This document shows, one piece after another, positions 49,681-64,000 of a stretch of DNA of 64,000 nucleotides. The DNA is from Aphelocoma coerulescens (Eukaryota; Chordata; Aves; Passeriformes; Corvidae), in the NCBI RefSeq assembly GCF_041296385.1, contig NC_091015.1, positions 89,202,004-89,266,003 of the forward strand. Direction: 5' to 3'. Both the position numbers and the translations under genes were made by a program. The first letter of the stretch is position 1, and the number at the start of each line of letters is the position of its first letter. The notes below the pieces were generated by a model. It made no database searches, was not told where the DNA came from, and saw only the letters and a list, made by a program, of their open reading frames with translations.

Positions 49681-52600
49681 TCTCCTAAATCTTTTCCCCT
49701 TAGCAGCTTCCTTCCCTTCCCTACCCCATCCTCTTTTTCTGCACTTCAGAGCAGTGATGGGAACCAGCTCTTCCACAGTCAGGCAGGCTGGCATGAGGGA
49801 GGCAGGAGGAAACACACCCTTGGCCACCTCTCCCTTCTGAGGAAATGCTGGGCTGTCTCAAAGCTGTGCCAGGAGAGGCCAAGCACATCGTGGAAATCTG
49901 CACCTGCAGGGCAGAGAGCGTCACCTGCACACCTGCACAGACCCCAGAGCAGCAAGGTGCTCGGACATGAGCTGTGCACAACAAAATATGACCTGGCTGT
50001 TCCTTAGCACTATACAATTTTGTGTGTTTAGTGCTGTGAGAGACACAATAACAAACTGGGAACATCTCAGCTTGGCACCTGTACTGTTTTCTTCAGGGAC
50101 CACCAAGAATCTTGAATCTCTCCCTCAGCATGTGCACAGTCCTGTGGCTACTGCACCTCCTTTCCTTCTTCCAAAGTCTTGTGAATCTCAATATTTAGAA
50201 AAAGGGTATAGAGTAAAAGAACAGTGAATGCTTAAAACACAGAAATTGTCCTCACTTGATTTCCTAACCTTGATCTTTAAAAGAAGCCAATTCCAGTTTG
50301 GGGACCCACCTGTTTTCTTTTAAAACCCAGACAATAAAGGAATTCTAGGAAGTAATATTGCCAAGTTTAGGTGTTTAATTCTCAGCCAGATTTCAGTTCT
50401 ACTTTTCTCTGGTGAGAAGTGGAATATATTTAATACAAATTTCTTTTTTTTAAAAAAAGGAGAACTTCAATTTTTATATTATGCTTAAATTTCTCAGGGG
50501 CATGTACACCACACAAAAATGGGAAGCATGATTTTTAATATAAGCCATTTTTTATTAATATATCTAAATTATTATTGTTGATATTAGACTTCAATTATGA
50601 GAGCTATATTAATTTAAGCACACAGCAGGCTGATATAAAATTATCTCTGTCTAAGATCTTGTCCATGAAAAACTGCTTCATTTGAGAAGCATAACTGCTA
50701 ATAATACAGCAAGTTATCAGAAAAGTTAACAATCACCTGGCAATTTTTTTGAGAGCAAATTAAAAAGTTGTACCTGAGATATTGCTAAGATTTATGTGAA
50801 ATACTTGAGCTCAGAGGTGTGTATTAATTAATCAATTAGGAACCAAATTTTCCAAGAACAGATGAAGGGTGATTGTCAGCAGTTTAATAACAGGTAAAGG
50901 TTTTGTCAGAATTATCAATTCATAGAGCATCAACCTGAAACCACAAGTACTTCACACATATAATCCATTTTTGCACCCATATGTAAAAAAGGTAGCTAGC
51001 TAGGCAGAATTCCTGAATAAAAGTAAAATTTGTCCATTATTTGATCAAAGAGTGATGAAGATTTTATGGGTTACATTGAAAGCTGCTGTTGGAGACTCTG
51101 GACTTGCATCCTTCTGACTTGGAGGACTCTACAGATGAAGAACCTGGATGCATAACAGTGACTGAAGGTCCACTACTCAGCCTGACTATAGGCAGAGACC
51201 TGCACTACCTTTGCTGTAGGAGGGTCTGCAGAAACAGGTACATGACAGCACTGCCTTATGCAGTCTGTGTGTGTGTCACCCCATGTGAAAGCCACTTGAA
51301 TGAAGTACTGACCCGTGTGCTGCAGAGACACTCTGTAGAAGCATGTTCCAAATGTAATGCACCTCATTCCTACAACACACAAGTAGCCTCTCTGGCTACA
51401 GAGCCATCTTGCAGAAAATATAAGCTGAACACAGGTCATTACTGCCTTCCTGAGTCAATGAGCAGCATTGAAGAAATGCTCTGCTGTGTGCGAATTCCCT
51501 ACTCACCCCAAGCAGGGCTGTGCTTTGTAGGCAGAGATAACATCTTTCATTAGACCACCTAATGGGGATGGAGATAACAGCACCTCTGTCCTTAGACAGT
51601 TGCCTACAGCTAACACATTTTTGTGTTAGCTTTCTTCATTATTTTCTTACTGCTGGTTTCAAATCAGAATTGTAGTGTTTTGCCACATGTGGGGTTTTTC
51701 TTCAACCTAACACAGTGCTACTTTGCCCAGCAGTGCAGATACATCTGTGAGCATGTTCAGTTTCATCCCTGGCAGGAAATTCAAAGCTGTTTTGCATTGT
51801 GTATAACAAAAACAAGTCATATTAAAAACTGAGCAAAACAAAAGCAGCATAAAATATATTATTTTTACAGTGCAGTGTATGTATTGCTCAGCTTTGCATT
51901 CAGTTCATCTGATGCTCTGATTGCTTAAATGAAAAATGCTGCCATCAATTTCTATTTATTTGCCTCATCTGCTCCATTCTGTTTACCAGTCTTCTTAGAG
52001 ACTCAAGACGCAGCTCACATTCAAAGCATTTCTCCTGTATTCAGATTAACTGCATATGTTCTTTTTGTGGAATACTAAAAGCAGCTTGCAGACATGCTCG
52101 TGCAGGCACACACATGCAGCCAAAAGTCAGCCTGCCCCAGAGTGAGATCTTAATCACACCATTGTTAGGCACATGGCTGGAAGAGGAAACACTGCTGTAA
52201 ACACCTGCTTTGCAGAGACTAACATTACAAGAACACCTTTTGTAGAAAAAGCTTGCAGGCTTCAAATAACCTGAAAGACTAAGCCAAAACATATAAGCAT
52301 ATGCCTTCTCCTTCTTGTTTCTAAATTGTCACATCATTTTGGGGTTTGTGCATGTCTCCTCAACAACCAGTTTAATAACTATTTCATACTAGCCAGAGTT
52401 TTCTAACCTGTATCCTAGAATTAAGTTCCTAAGTAGGAAATGATGCAAATTTCAGAGGTGGTTATTACCCACATCTTTGAGGCTGTTTAGGTCCCAGGAC
52501 ATGCACCACTGAGGGAGAGGTGAGATTCCACACATATTATTCCAATTATGGCCAGCCACTTTTTGCCTCCCTCAAATACTTAAGACACCACCACCATGTC

Positions 52601-55600
52601 TAATTACAAAAACACACAAGGTGATAAAACCCTAGGTAATGGGATTATTTCCTTTCAAATTGTATTTTGCTTGAATTCTGTCTCTCCAGTGCAATCCCTG
52701 CCATGGATCTCAACACCACAAATATGTTCATGGCTTGTAAGCCCATGAATGGTTCCTCCTTTGGGTGCATCCAAAGGCTACATTAAAAATGTAACAGTCA
52801 GAAGCTAGCAAGCAATGAAAACATTCTCCTCCTCCACACTACAGTCCTGCAGAAGAGGAGCGGTGGGAAGACCTCATTCCTGGAGGGACTGCACACTGGA
52901 AAAGGGAATCAAGCTTAACACTTATAGCCTGTATTTCTCCAGCCTCCTCCTGAACAAAGAACAAACAGTACAGAGAACATGAAGATAGCTGAAACTCATG
53001 CTTTCTATACTAAAAAAAGAAATTAGCATATGGTCCTCATTTACATGTTTTCTTCAATATTAAAAGTTCTTGGCTGCTGTTTGTATAAATAGTAAACTTA
53101 CCTGTCATTTCATATAATAGGCATGGAGAGCCACATTCACATTTGGAATGAGGCATTTGGGTATTTAACTAGGGAACTGTCACTGGAGACAGTTGTTTAT
53201 GGGGATCTATATTTACTTTTTAATTGTCTAACATTCTACATTCAAAACCACCTCCATTACTTTAATGCACATTTAAATGGTCGAACTAGTTGTAATCAAA
53301 CTTGAAAGATTCCTTAGAATATAAATTACAGTATGCTATAAGAAAGAGATGCATTAGTTTTGAAATCTAGGAACTACCAGTTTTGCTTTGAAAACGGATT
53401 CTCCAAATCATTGCTAAACTCTTCCTGATTTTTGTTTTCCATCTCATGGTGTTGCTTGTTGAAAACAGCAATGGCTCTAAAAGAGCATTTTACACTCTGG
53501 CTTACATTCTTACGTTCTGGCTGTAAGAAAGCATCCTATACCTAGGAACAGAACTTTTAACACACAGCTCAGACCTAGGATAGGTCATGGCAATCTTTAG
53601 ACTATGTAATTTCCTTCTTCTGTTTGCATGACACCCTCACCAAAAGGAATGAAACCCCATCTACAATTATAAACCAAATCCTGTTCTCAGTTTCATTTTT
53701 CATTTTTAAGTACAAGGCACATGGACTGCAACACACCATTTCTGACTGCAGCACATGACTCCACAATTGCACCACTGAAAGGAGGAAAACAGGGAGCCAA
53801 GACCAGTCACCATCGACTTAAGGCAGCACTTGCTGCTGCTGTGCATATTGTGGTGTTCGTGAGAGCACTGCAAGCTGCTCCTTCCAAAATACACAGTACT
53901 TAATTTACCCAGCAAAACAAATTTAAAAAAAAAAAAAAGGCAATTTAAATGAAGTATTTGTTGTTGTCTCCTTTATTCCATAAAATAAGTATTTTAAGAT
54001 ATAGTATCTAGTTAAAAAATTCTCTATCTGCTTCTACATGTTTTGGTTCTATATTAAGCAGGAATAGCTTTCCTCTGTTTTTCCTCAAAAGGAAATGACT
54101 GCACAACTACTTGATGCTCCTGGATGTACCACATTTTTGGGTTTAGACATTAGAAGAGGTTGGCTGATTTTGAAAGAACACTGACAGCTCTTTTCTCCCA
54201 AAGAACATGCATCTACTTCAGTCACTTGTGATGTGCCCACCCTCCCGACAGCCTCAGCCCTGAACACAGCAACAACATTCCTCACAAGTTAAGGCATATG
54301 CAAGAGTCACAGGATAAAGCCAATTTCATCCTGCAGCTAATACACAATTGTTAATGACAGTTAAATTAGTAATTGAAACATTATTCCAAAAATACCTGTA
54401 CGTCTAACATGGCATTAGAAAGCTGAGCATGCTTACGTCCTTAGGATAGTGTTACACATCATGCCTCTGGTGGAATTTAACCTCCTGCAAGCAATCAGCA
54501 CAAAGCCTACTCACCACCTCAGCAGCAGTTAGAGGGTATTTTACACCAGCTCCCTGAAGAGCTGCTGCATTTCTCCTTGGAATAATAACTTCTGACTTTC
54601 AGTCCTGTGCACAAAGTTTCATTTTAAACAAAAAATGTTGTACTGAAGTCAAAGTATTCAAGTCAAGTCATGACTTGTGTAACATCAAAACTACCTATAA
54701 TTAAACCTGTGAGACTTTGGGCTGAATTACAAGTATTTCTCACGTTGCTAAGAAAAAATTCTTCCTCGTGATCACAGTATCAGTGTCAGCAGCTTATCAG
54801 CTCTCAGCTTCTCACAGCTCTGTTGTAATAATGTCTTCTAGTAAAAACGTGCTCAAAATAAATCAGGGAAATGGAAGACTGAATGCTCAACACCTTGGAA
54901 AACTTTCTATGTTTGTGTGCCTGAGCACTTATTTTTGCCATATACGTCTTCTACCAGACTGCAGCTTGCTCTATTATATTAAGTTTTTCACTTCGGTCTT
55001 TCTCACTTCCTGGTTCTCACACTAGCACAATATGTGCGTGTTTGGTTTTTTTTTTAAACCAGCATACATTAAGACAAAAGAAAATCTCATATTCCAGACT
55101 TTCTTTTTTGATTTTATTTAGAATGCATGTCTAATACTGCATTTTGACTTTTTTCCTTTCCGCCCTCCTTTTTTAAACAAAACATTACATTGAAACTGGT
55201 TTGCCAGTTTCACCTTAGACACTGGGGGAAAAAATAACATGGAATAGGTACTCAAAAATCACTGAAAGAAAAGAGCATTAACCAGCTAATTTTTATTTGT
55301 ATCCTATCTCTCTCCATCGTTTCCATCACTACTCATTTGCACCCCTCTAATGGCTGTTCAAAATACCAAGACACCTTAGGCAATCTTTTATTAAGACTTG
55401 CAGTATTCTCCAAAGCTTGAGAAACGAGAGCTGTATTTCTTTATGCAGCTGGAGAACCCTAGGTCAATGAAGCCTTTTACACTCCTTCGGTGCCACATGA
55501 TGGTAATAAGGTAACATGTATTCTGAGGGTGCCAGAGGGTTGAAAGAACCACAGATTGTGTTTTGATTTCAGTAGTGCAAGACAACAGTAGGAACTGCAG

Positions 55601-58600
55601 AACAAAACTAACATCTGTTAGAGAGTTTCACCTCCTGATCCAACAGGATAATGGTCAGCTTTAAAAAATTTTTGTTTGAAAACATAAAGTGTTTCTAATC
55701 ATCCCAAAGTAAGAGCTGTGCCAGGCAGTAAGATGTACCATGTCACGTTTTAAGCCATTAGATGTCAACTTGGATTTGAAACTGCCAGGCCTAGGGTGAT
55801 TGCCTAAATTTCTTTCTGAAATCTTCACTGACTGTACTTTCTCTTTTCTTTTTGCTTGTTTTCGTTTGGGTTATATTGGGATGTCTGATCAGCTCTGCTA
55901 GAGGGAAGGTTACGTAAGACTGGAGGCTAACAAGTCCATTTGGCAAGATATGAAGTGAGCAGCTAGTGCAATCCATGAATTGCACTATGAGATTTATGTT
56001 CAAACCAGGAAAGGCAGAAATCCAATTTAATAATTACTCAGCCAGAATCATTCCAAGCTAGCAGCTACCCAAAAAGGAGAAGAACAAACATTGCAGCTAG
56101 AAAGCTAGAAAAAAGGAAAGCTAGAAATCAGGAAAGATGATCAGATGCATACCTCCTCAATAAAATAGCTTGGTTTACTTTTCCATTTAAGTATCAGTAG
56201 GAAATCTGTCCATAAGAGCTATGAAATTTAAACTCACTAAATGAAAGCAAAAATAACTTTGATGGATGGCTGTGGAAATGGATGTAGTCCCCTTTCCACC
56301 CCTCACCTGAGCACTAACTTGCATTTTATGTCAATAAATTTAGTTAATACCTAATATGGCCACAATTCAATTTTAGCAGTTCAGAACCCATACCAATTGT
56401 CTTTGATGATATAGCTCTTAGACAGACTTCCATCAAGGCTGAATGCATGCCAATTTGCAGTTTTGGTCACCTCATACCATATAACAGAAAAAAGCCTACT
56501 TTCCAATGCCCATGTGCTATTTATAGAGAACTCTTCCAGTCATTCCTTCATTTTAAGAAGCTTTCAGCCCAGGGCTATGTGAAAAATTATTTATTCTAAC
56601 CAAAGAAGGTAAGCAGACATCAATATAAAGTATAACTGAGCTATTTCAGGATTTATATGAGAGAAGTCTATCAAAGAAATGGGGACTTAAGAAATATGGA
56701 AAATTGGTTTTCATTTTTCAAGACAGAGCTATAAATAAAAAGAAAAATACCACTAGAAAGGTTCTGCTAGCTCTTTCAGCACTAATATATTTTAGTAATA
56801 GTCCATGTTTCAAACCAGCACTGGGGTTCCATTTCGCTGTCCCCCATATTAGCACATACATGGAACCCATCTGTGCCCCAGGAAGCCCATGTTGTAGGAG
56901 TAAGAGGATATAAATGCATTTTAATTCTATTAACAGAACACAGCTGCTACAACTCCCAACAGTGACTGGCTTTTCCAGACGCTTTTTTTGTAATCAGTTC
57001 TCCTGGCTGGTGAGGTAGCAATGGTCAGACTGGCCAACACTTCAATTTGGGTTTTTTTCCCTTTCTCCTCTAGCAGGTGAGCTGGTGGGACAGGGCCCCT
57101 GTGTTCCCCTGTGAGATGTCATCAAGAAATGTGAACTGAGTGCCTCTGCCCTGCTGCCTCAGCTCTGGCTCGCAGAGTTTGGCAATTCATTTGCTTGGAC
57201 GCTGGGGAGAGGGAGCTGCACTTCATAAACTTTAAGATGCTGGCTGTCAGGAGCCAGGAGGCATTTAGCTGTGCAGAAATCATGTTCACAGTTCTGCTCA
57301 CTGCAGTTTTCTGGGTAATCCCCCCATACGCACAAGCTGAGCACTAAATTCACACATCCCAAACAAGGAGGTTGGGTTGAAATATGATTCAAGTGCATAA
57401 AAGTCTCATACCCATATTTGGAAATATTACTTTCAAAGGTCTCATGCTATCTCAGAAAATGCTAAGTGAGCCAGTTTCAAGAAATACATCACAAGAAACA
57501 CCTAACTATTTCAAGAATATTTGCAGCCCCAAATATATTTATTTAAGTCTCCTACATACCACAACCTCTTACTTTCTGTATTTCTTTTATTTTTAATCAC
57601 AGGTAACTGGTAAGCAATATCACAGGTAAGCTTATTCTATGATTTACACATAAACCAGAATAAAATCTTTTTTTCTAGAAATAGCCAATTTCCCTGTCCA
57701 CTCTCAGCTCAGCAATTCTTTACTATAAGTGGACAAATCTTCTATTTATTATTTATTAGATTTGCAACATAGTGATTAAAAAAAAAGTTTTCAAATTCTA
57801 TTCTGTGTGAAAATATGGGTCTAAAAAGTGGGATTCTTTTATGTTGTTTGCCAACGACTGCAAACTTTGCTCGTGTCACACACTTCTCACAGAATCTGAC
57901 ACAAGCCACTTTATTCCAAAACAGGAGTCAGATACAGAAGGAATTATTCTCCTTACTCAGGACAACTTAGATAACTAATACAAAACTACAACCACACCAT
58001 CACATTTTCCCTAAAATCACAACACGCTCATTTGGAGTAGGAGGGATGTGATTCTCAAAGCGAAACAGCCATCGTAGAGCAGTGAGACAATATTATTTAG
58101 TTTAAGCCTCTGGGACCTGTCATAGAACAAAAGTGTGCCACAGTAAAAATGACAGATGAGATCTTTCCTTTCAAGGCAGACAAAAATCACTGCACTAAAA
58201 CTGCAGCACATCACAAAATCATGAGACTACCTCTCTCTCTATTTTTAGGGATCCACAGCAGCCTAGGGTCGGAGAAGGCAAGAGCCCAAAACCTACTGAA
58301 TCTTTTTCCAGTTGCTGTTGTGTGGAAGGCCGTCTAATTTGCAGACCAACTTCCTCATTTGCAAAATGGGATAATATCACTTTTCATCCTCAGAAAAGTT
58401 CTGCCTGATGCCAACAGGTCGTATAAAGGCTTGGAGATATCGCTCCTTGTTTTAAAAGCAAGCACATCCCGTATGACTCCTTCACCCCAATTCTCTATTA
58501 GAGAAGGCTGTATTTCTGCACATTGGCACAGTATTGAATTGCTCTCTCTGAAGTTTCCCACTGTACACCACACATGAAAACAGCACAATAAGCAAGTCAC

Positions 58601-59701
58601 TCATGGTGATTTTACAGTACTGTGTCAATACTGCAACAGGCAATTGTAAAGCATCTCTGAACAATTTCAGGTATTGCTGAAAAATCCCTCTGGAACCAAG
58701 CTCCTTCACATTTATGTCTCTAGGCTGAGAACATCTGTACATGGACATTTTGATTTATGGTTCCAAATATGCACATTTCACTCAGTTTCGGTTGACTTGC
58801 TGAGAAGGATTTTTTCTCAAGCTAAGAAAGCTCAGGTGTATCCAGCTGGATGAAGATGAAGCTACTGCTTGGCAGCCATCTTAGCATTTTACTGAAGACA
58901 GATGTAAGAAAACAATGTCATTTTTTCTTAAACAGAAAACTTTGAATCCTTAAAAAACAAACAACTTTTTAACCTGCTTTTGTCAGGTTTCTGGGTGTTG
59001 GACACATTCTGGTCACTGCTCTATTTACTCTATGTTTATCAATTAGAGGTATGTCTCTGTTAAAATGACATCCCTTTTAGGAGTGATTATTCAAATTTGA
59101 ACAGACACAAGAGGAAGTTCTAAACTGGTTCACTAACTTTCCAAGACCTTTTTAAAGATTACACAAGTTTGAAAATTCTGAGTTATATTTGTCACATTCT
59201 GCAGAAGCTTCCTTTCCTACCTACAGAGCTGAGCTGTAGCGATTACATTATTACAGTCATATAAAGTAATGAAAATTGGAAGTGTCTTCTTTAAAGTGTG
59301 ATTAAGCATCAAGTAGACATAGCAACACGGCACTGCTGGAGATGATATTCAACAGAGCAGGATATGAAAGGATCATCTGAAAGAAATGGCAGGAATTAGG
59401 GATTTGAAGGGTGACAAATTTAGGTACATTCCCCTCAATCACGCCATTTTCGAACTGTCTACTCAAACTAATTTCTATTCTGGAATTTCAGAAGTCTTGG
59501 TAAGTAAATTAAGATCAGCAGTACAAATTTGACCAGGTCAGTGTCAGGGGAATGAAGAACAACACCAGTTTTCAGTACCTGCACTGAGGGACAAACAGCT
59601 ACAAAGGCTGCAGGCCAGGCTCAGAGTCACAGACCGAATTTGTAAACTGCTAACTTTGTACATTTTTATTTCATTGTGGTTTTTTTGATTATGAGTAGAT
59701 T
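49681..59701. other. Intronic sequence without recognised gene
   Basis: A moderately GC-rich stretch (49,730-49,960) follows the pyrimidine array. A 154-codon plus-strand frame at 51,089-51,553 has no recognisable domain. The rest is AT-rich with short A-runs, for example 53,925-53,938. Confidence 0.5.
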
Positions 59702-59812
59702 ATGTGGCACTGAGGGACATGGTTTAGTGCTGAACTTTGCAATGCTGGGTTAAGGGTTGGACTCAATGATCTTAGAGGTGTGTTCCAGCCTAAATGTTTC
59801 TATGGTTCCATA
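59702..59812 (+). mobile_element. CR1 LINE 3' end
   Basis: TATGTGGCACTGAGGGACAT, GGGTTGGACTCAATGATCTT and the tail TTTCTATGGTTCC are diagnostic of a truncated CR1 3' terminus. It lies within the presumed BASP1 intron on the opposite strand. Confidence 0.85.
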
Positions 59813-62800
59813 TTTCTGCAGGTTATGTCAGAACATTTACATTACATAAACACAAGTCTTTTGAAAACATACTCTCCATGTAAAAAGTTCAAAAGTTACA
59901 GAGGAAGAAAGGAAAGTTTAGGAGGCTTTTTTTCCTTTAAAACTAAAAGAAAACTACTTTCATTGTCAGAGACCAGACAGGAAAAAAATTTATGTGTGCC
60001 AAAAAACATTAGAGATTCTAGCCTGAGAAAGAAGAGAGATTAAAGTAAATAAATAATATGGGATCATAACCATATGACACTCGGCTTCAAATTTACTCAG
60101 TTTCTATGAACTCTTGTATTTGTAAGTTGCCAGCTCATAATTTATCATAAACTCAAAGCATTTGGATTTTTTTAAAAGCATCAGCTCTAGTACTGATTAC
60201 AAAAATAATCTAGATTTCATTTCTAATCTTTGATTAAGGAAAAGTCTCAAAAGAGTCCTAAACCAGAAGGCAATTTTTGTCTCATGATTTCTTACATCAT
60301 TCATTTTAAATGTTTATGCCTGGGAATACTGCATGTTTGCAAGGAGACAAAGCTAAGTGAAACATTCATTTTAAAATGGATGTCAACTTATTTCAATCTT
60401 TCATACCTGTTAGGCTGGAATTCAGATAAGTTCAAGAAACACAAGAGTCCTTCAAATTTATTTTTAAATTTGTGTGAGTGTTCTTAGCATGTTCTGACAA
60501 GTTAACCCTACATATTCAGAAGCCAAGATATGCAGCACCATTTGAAATAAACCTAATAAAGGACTGTATAACAAGGCCACAGAAAAGACAGAAGAATTCT
60601 GGATGGAAAGTAGAGAACTGGGTCTCTAGTGACTAGTATGTCAGGAGTACAGAGATGGCAGTCTGTCAAAGCACAGGTAGAGAAAGGAAGTATCTCTGAC
60701 ATTTCTTCCTTTTCAAACCTACACATAAAATCTAAAATTGTCCTAAAAAAATTAAATTAACTTTATAAAGTCATGAACAATTTTGTCATCTACAAGCTAG
60801 ATACAGTGAATGAGTGTAAGACAATCGCTGTAAGACAATCTGTATGCTATTAACTCTCCAGCTACTGAGTGTTCTGACATAAGTTCCTTTGCTTGTTTGC
60901 ACATAACTGATATTTTTATTTTTGATGCTCTTTAGTGCTTTTCCAGCTGGAAAAAATCATTGGGTTTTATTTATATTATTTATAGAATTCAATTAATCCA
61001 CAAATGAAAACACGGGAATTTTAACTGGCTTCCTATTAGACCATTTCAACTGTTTTGCCTGGATATTTTTGACCATCTTTTTTTGTAACTCATTCCTATT
61101 TTTAGAAACTGGAAAATAACTATTTGCTATCAGACAAGATTAAAAGAGGAGTTCTAAAACTTGTTCAGAGTAATGTGGTAATTCCGATACAAATCAGTGT
61201 ACAATTTCACTCTTGCTGAAGAGATGGGGGTTTCCTCACTTAAGTTCCAGATTTTATTTTCATGAGTTACATTTTCAAAATTTAGTTGAGTGCTCTTGAG
61301 AGTTTTTCTTTATGATCTTTTAGATAGATAATAGTGCAAAGCAAGAATTCAGTCTTTACAAAATACCATCATCATTAAGAATAATTTTACAGTTTGACTC
61401 AATGGCAAAATAATGCTTAGAAATGCCAAACAAAAGTAATCTGCAAGGACTGTAATTCAGTACTCAAATGGGTATTAAAAAAATAAGTTTTATATCTAGG
61501 AAGGTGGAATTTAGCTGGGATCTTTGATCACATCTCCAGCATTTACCAGTACAATTCTCTTTCAGTAAAAAAAACAGTAAGAGACAGAAAGACTCCAGCA
61601 CTGTTTGCTTGTTCTATGATGGAAGTTAGAAGCTGGAGCAAAGAATACTGAACCAGAGGCTCTGAAGCCAGTTGACTTTGTTGAACCTCACATTCAACAT
61701 TTTTTTTCAAAAATCAAGTGTTTTATATGCATCCCAACTGTATGATATCTACAGTTACTCAAATGCAATGCTCCGTTGCCAGAAATAGGCTCATACTAGC
61801 AAGCAGCAGCTGGAAAACATTAGTCTCAATGGTAAATCTGGGTGGATATCAGTATCTGCAAGCTAATAACCAGAGAAAAGAAATATTGCAGCTATACACG
61901 ACCACCTGCCTATACAGATTGAAAGCAATTAACTCTCTTCTCAGCTGATCATCACCCTCCTCAGATCACTGTAAGGACTTTCAGACAGTGTCTAGTGTTT
62001 GCAAGCTACAACACCATTTCTCCACTGCAAATTGCTGCGATTTTCAGCCTCCCCTTGACTAGCACCTCACCACAATGCTGAGGAGCAGAATGCACCACAC
62101 GGCCTATGAAGGTTCATCACATGGGATTAAACATGTGGAACAAAAGACTTAATGCTCCGCTGCAAAAACATTTAACAATTAATTAAATATTTAACTGCAG
62201 AAGGATGAAATTAAAAGCCTGAGTTTCCATTAGCCCTGTGTAACTCTACCTTGGACTTATGTCTAAGAAAATATAAAGCCCTGTTGTCCCTCATGTGACA
62301 TGATCAAGCACTTTACAGCTCTGTTAATAAGTAGACAGGAGAAGAGAGCAACAGGAGAACAACTTTGTGCACATACCCATTCTTTGTGTTAAAAAAAGAG
62401 AGACATTAGAGCATGATTGCAATTAAATTTGCCAGGAAACAAAGTCTACAGTTTGTGAAGAGGGAATAAGATCTGAGAAAAGAGTGTTCTTTCCCCTTCC
62501 CCTTTCCTGTACTGGAAAAGTACAGGGAAAAAAAAATAAAGAAAAAAGAGTAAATGTTACCCCTCTCTATTCCCATTCAGATGTGGGGACTTCATTGAGC
62601 TCCTCAGTCTGCGCTTATTTTGAATCCATGGTTACCCATAGAAAATGGGAATGCACCACTGAAATGTTTATTTTCCCTTTAACACCTCACATGGAAATCT
62701 TGCAGCTCTCAAAGGGTCCATGCTCCACTGCTGGTCTTGCTAAGGTTTGAGAGACAACCAGCACTCCAGAGCACGGTGCAGATTTACAGGCACGATGGGA

Positions 62801-64000
62801 TAAATAAGCAATCACAGCCTGAAACAATGATATCTACGTGAAGACACTTCCACAGAATTATTGTATTAACACCTCCAAGCCATACTTTTGTTCTTGGAGC
62901 ATGACATTGCTGGGAGGTTTCTGTAGCACTAAGGAGACAGATTTCTTTCAGATGTTAGCATAAATTTGGTACTATATATTCATGGAGGTTACTATTCCTG
63001 TCCACCGAAATCCTCCTAAAGTTTCAACTCTACTTTAAATGCAAAAAGAAAATTAAATATACACTACCCTACCACATTTCTCCTCCTGAGGAGACACAGG
63101 GCTTTGTATCTCATCTGTATTTGGTATCATGGGGTCACACTGCATAAGAGACCTAGAAGTGTGAACAACCTATACTTGGATAAAGCATTCCACAGAAATG
63201 GGTTATAACAATTGTTAAATAGTCCTTTCATTCCAGGCTGTGTTTTAACTCTTTGCTACAGCAGTGTTTTAGATCTCAAAATTATTGAGGCATTAGGGCA
63301 CTAATCTGGACATTACAAGCTCCTATGTAGAATCTGCAAGTTAAAGGTACAGAGGAAAATTAAACCCCAGATTTAAACTAAGACTACTAGACAGAACATG
63401 AGGTACTGAGGCATGAGTTATTATTGTAATTCAGAAAAGTAAGTTACTCAATGCTATTGTCCATGCTGAGCATGGTCTAATAGGAAATGTTAGCCAGTAG
63501 CAAACAATGTCAGGAAAAGGTTACTAAACTGGTCCTTATGCTTTTCTGATCATTCAAATGTTGTGTAAGAATTTGACAAATGGCAGACATCCCTTCAGCC
63601 CCCAGGATTAACAGTCATTTTAGGATGCCACTGATTATTTTTGAGGTCACTCTGTGTAAATGTTAAAGAGTGAAATTGCTTTTACATCCAATATAGTTTG
63701 CAAAAGAAGGAGAAAGGACAAAAGGATGACCCTTTCCCCTCAGAACATTTCTGAAGAAAGGATGTCTTTTATCTACTTTTAAGTGGATATTGGAAAATGG
63801 CAGGTTTTTTCCCTCTCACTGTCTTTCCTCTGATTTTTTACCACGTTCCTCACTGCAGAAATATCCATCAAATTATTCTAGCATGCAAGATAGTGTGGGC
63901 CATCACACAGAGAAGGCAAGATGTCTTCTGTTCTAACCAAAAACCCAAATCAACTTGTATACAGGGTCACTATGGTTCATATCAGTCTCTATTACCATGA
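59813..64000. other. Intronic sequence without recognised gene
   Basis: AT-rich to the window end; no CpG-rich first exon and no repeat signature seen. Confidence 0.5.

Larger units (their letters stand above)
43591..64000 (-). other. BASP1: Presumed BASP1 intron 1 (3' part), continuing beyond the window
   Basis: An acceptor precedes the coding exon, and BASP1 genes have an upstream non-coding first exon. Nothing to the right resembles a GC-rich promoter or first exon, so the intron probably runs past 64,000. It is mostly AT-rich unique-looking sequence with one large pyrimidine array (48.84-49.68 kb) and one CR1 fragment (59.7 kb). The intron call is inferred from gene structure, not seen directly. 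Confidence 0.6.

Noticed and set aside
48685..50007. 440-, 348- and 337-codon ORFs over the pyrimidine array
   Set aside because: Microsatellite translation. The frames only extend a little into flanking DNA and carry no domain.

Overview
This window is vertebrate nuclear DNA, almost certainly from a bird and plausibly a songbird. There is no bacterial-style gene density. CR1 LINE 3' ends carry the avian tail signature, several LTR fragments look avian, and the one real gene reads as avian BASP1 (CAP-23/NAP-22). The species cannot be fixed from the sequence alone.

Layout. From about 1 to 42.0 kb lies the region 3' of BASP1. It is AT-rich and shows no recognisable host gene. It holds CR1 fragments (2.0, 8.1, 9.4-9.9 and possibly 33.6 kb), LTR-type fragments (3.2, perhaps 6.6, and 10.1 kb), a dense mobile-element cluster at 19.6-22.9 kb, and a purine microsatellite of about 930 bp at 28.3-29.25 kb. 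BASP1 lies on the minus strand: its 3'UTR is at about 41.98-42.85 kb, its single coding exon at 42,850-43,581, and a splice acceptor lies just before the exon. No promoter or CpG-island-like first exon is visible to the right, so 43.6-64.0 kb is best read as BASP1 intron 1. That intron contains an 840-bp pyrimidine array (48.84-49.68 kb) and one CR1 end (59.7 kb).

The most unusual object is a complete 2.2-kb LTR-flanked endogenous retrovirus-like element at 20,709-22,913. It is bounded by a perfect 6-bp target duplication (GGACTG). Both LTRs place AATAAA and an inverted CCAAT box on the minus strand, so that is its sense strand. The interior is far too short for gag-pro-pol-env. It holds a 113-codon ORF of unknown type, a GC-rich block, and a long open frame that encodes a divergent but unmistakable Y-box-type cold-shock domain, broken by one in-frame amber codon. 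It looks like a non-autonomous retroviral element that captured a host Y-box (YBX-family) RNA/DNA-binding domain.

The genes do not form a pathway. BASP1 is an ordinary neuronal membrane-associated protein gene, and the rest is repeats and unannotated non-coding DNA. Most long ORFs in the window are products of microsatellites or low-complexity sequence. Repeat family assignments rest on visual recognition, not on a database search.
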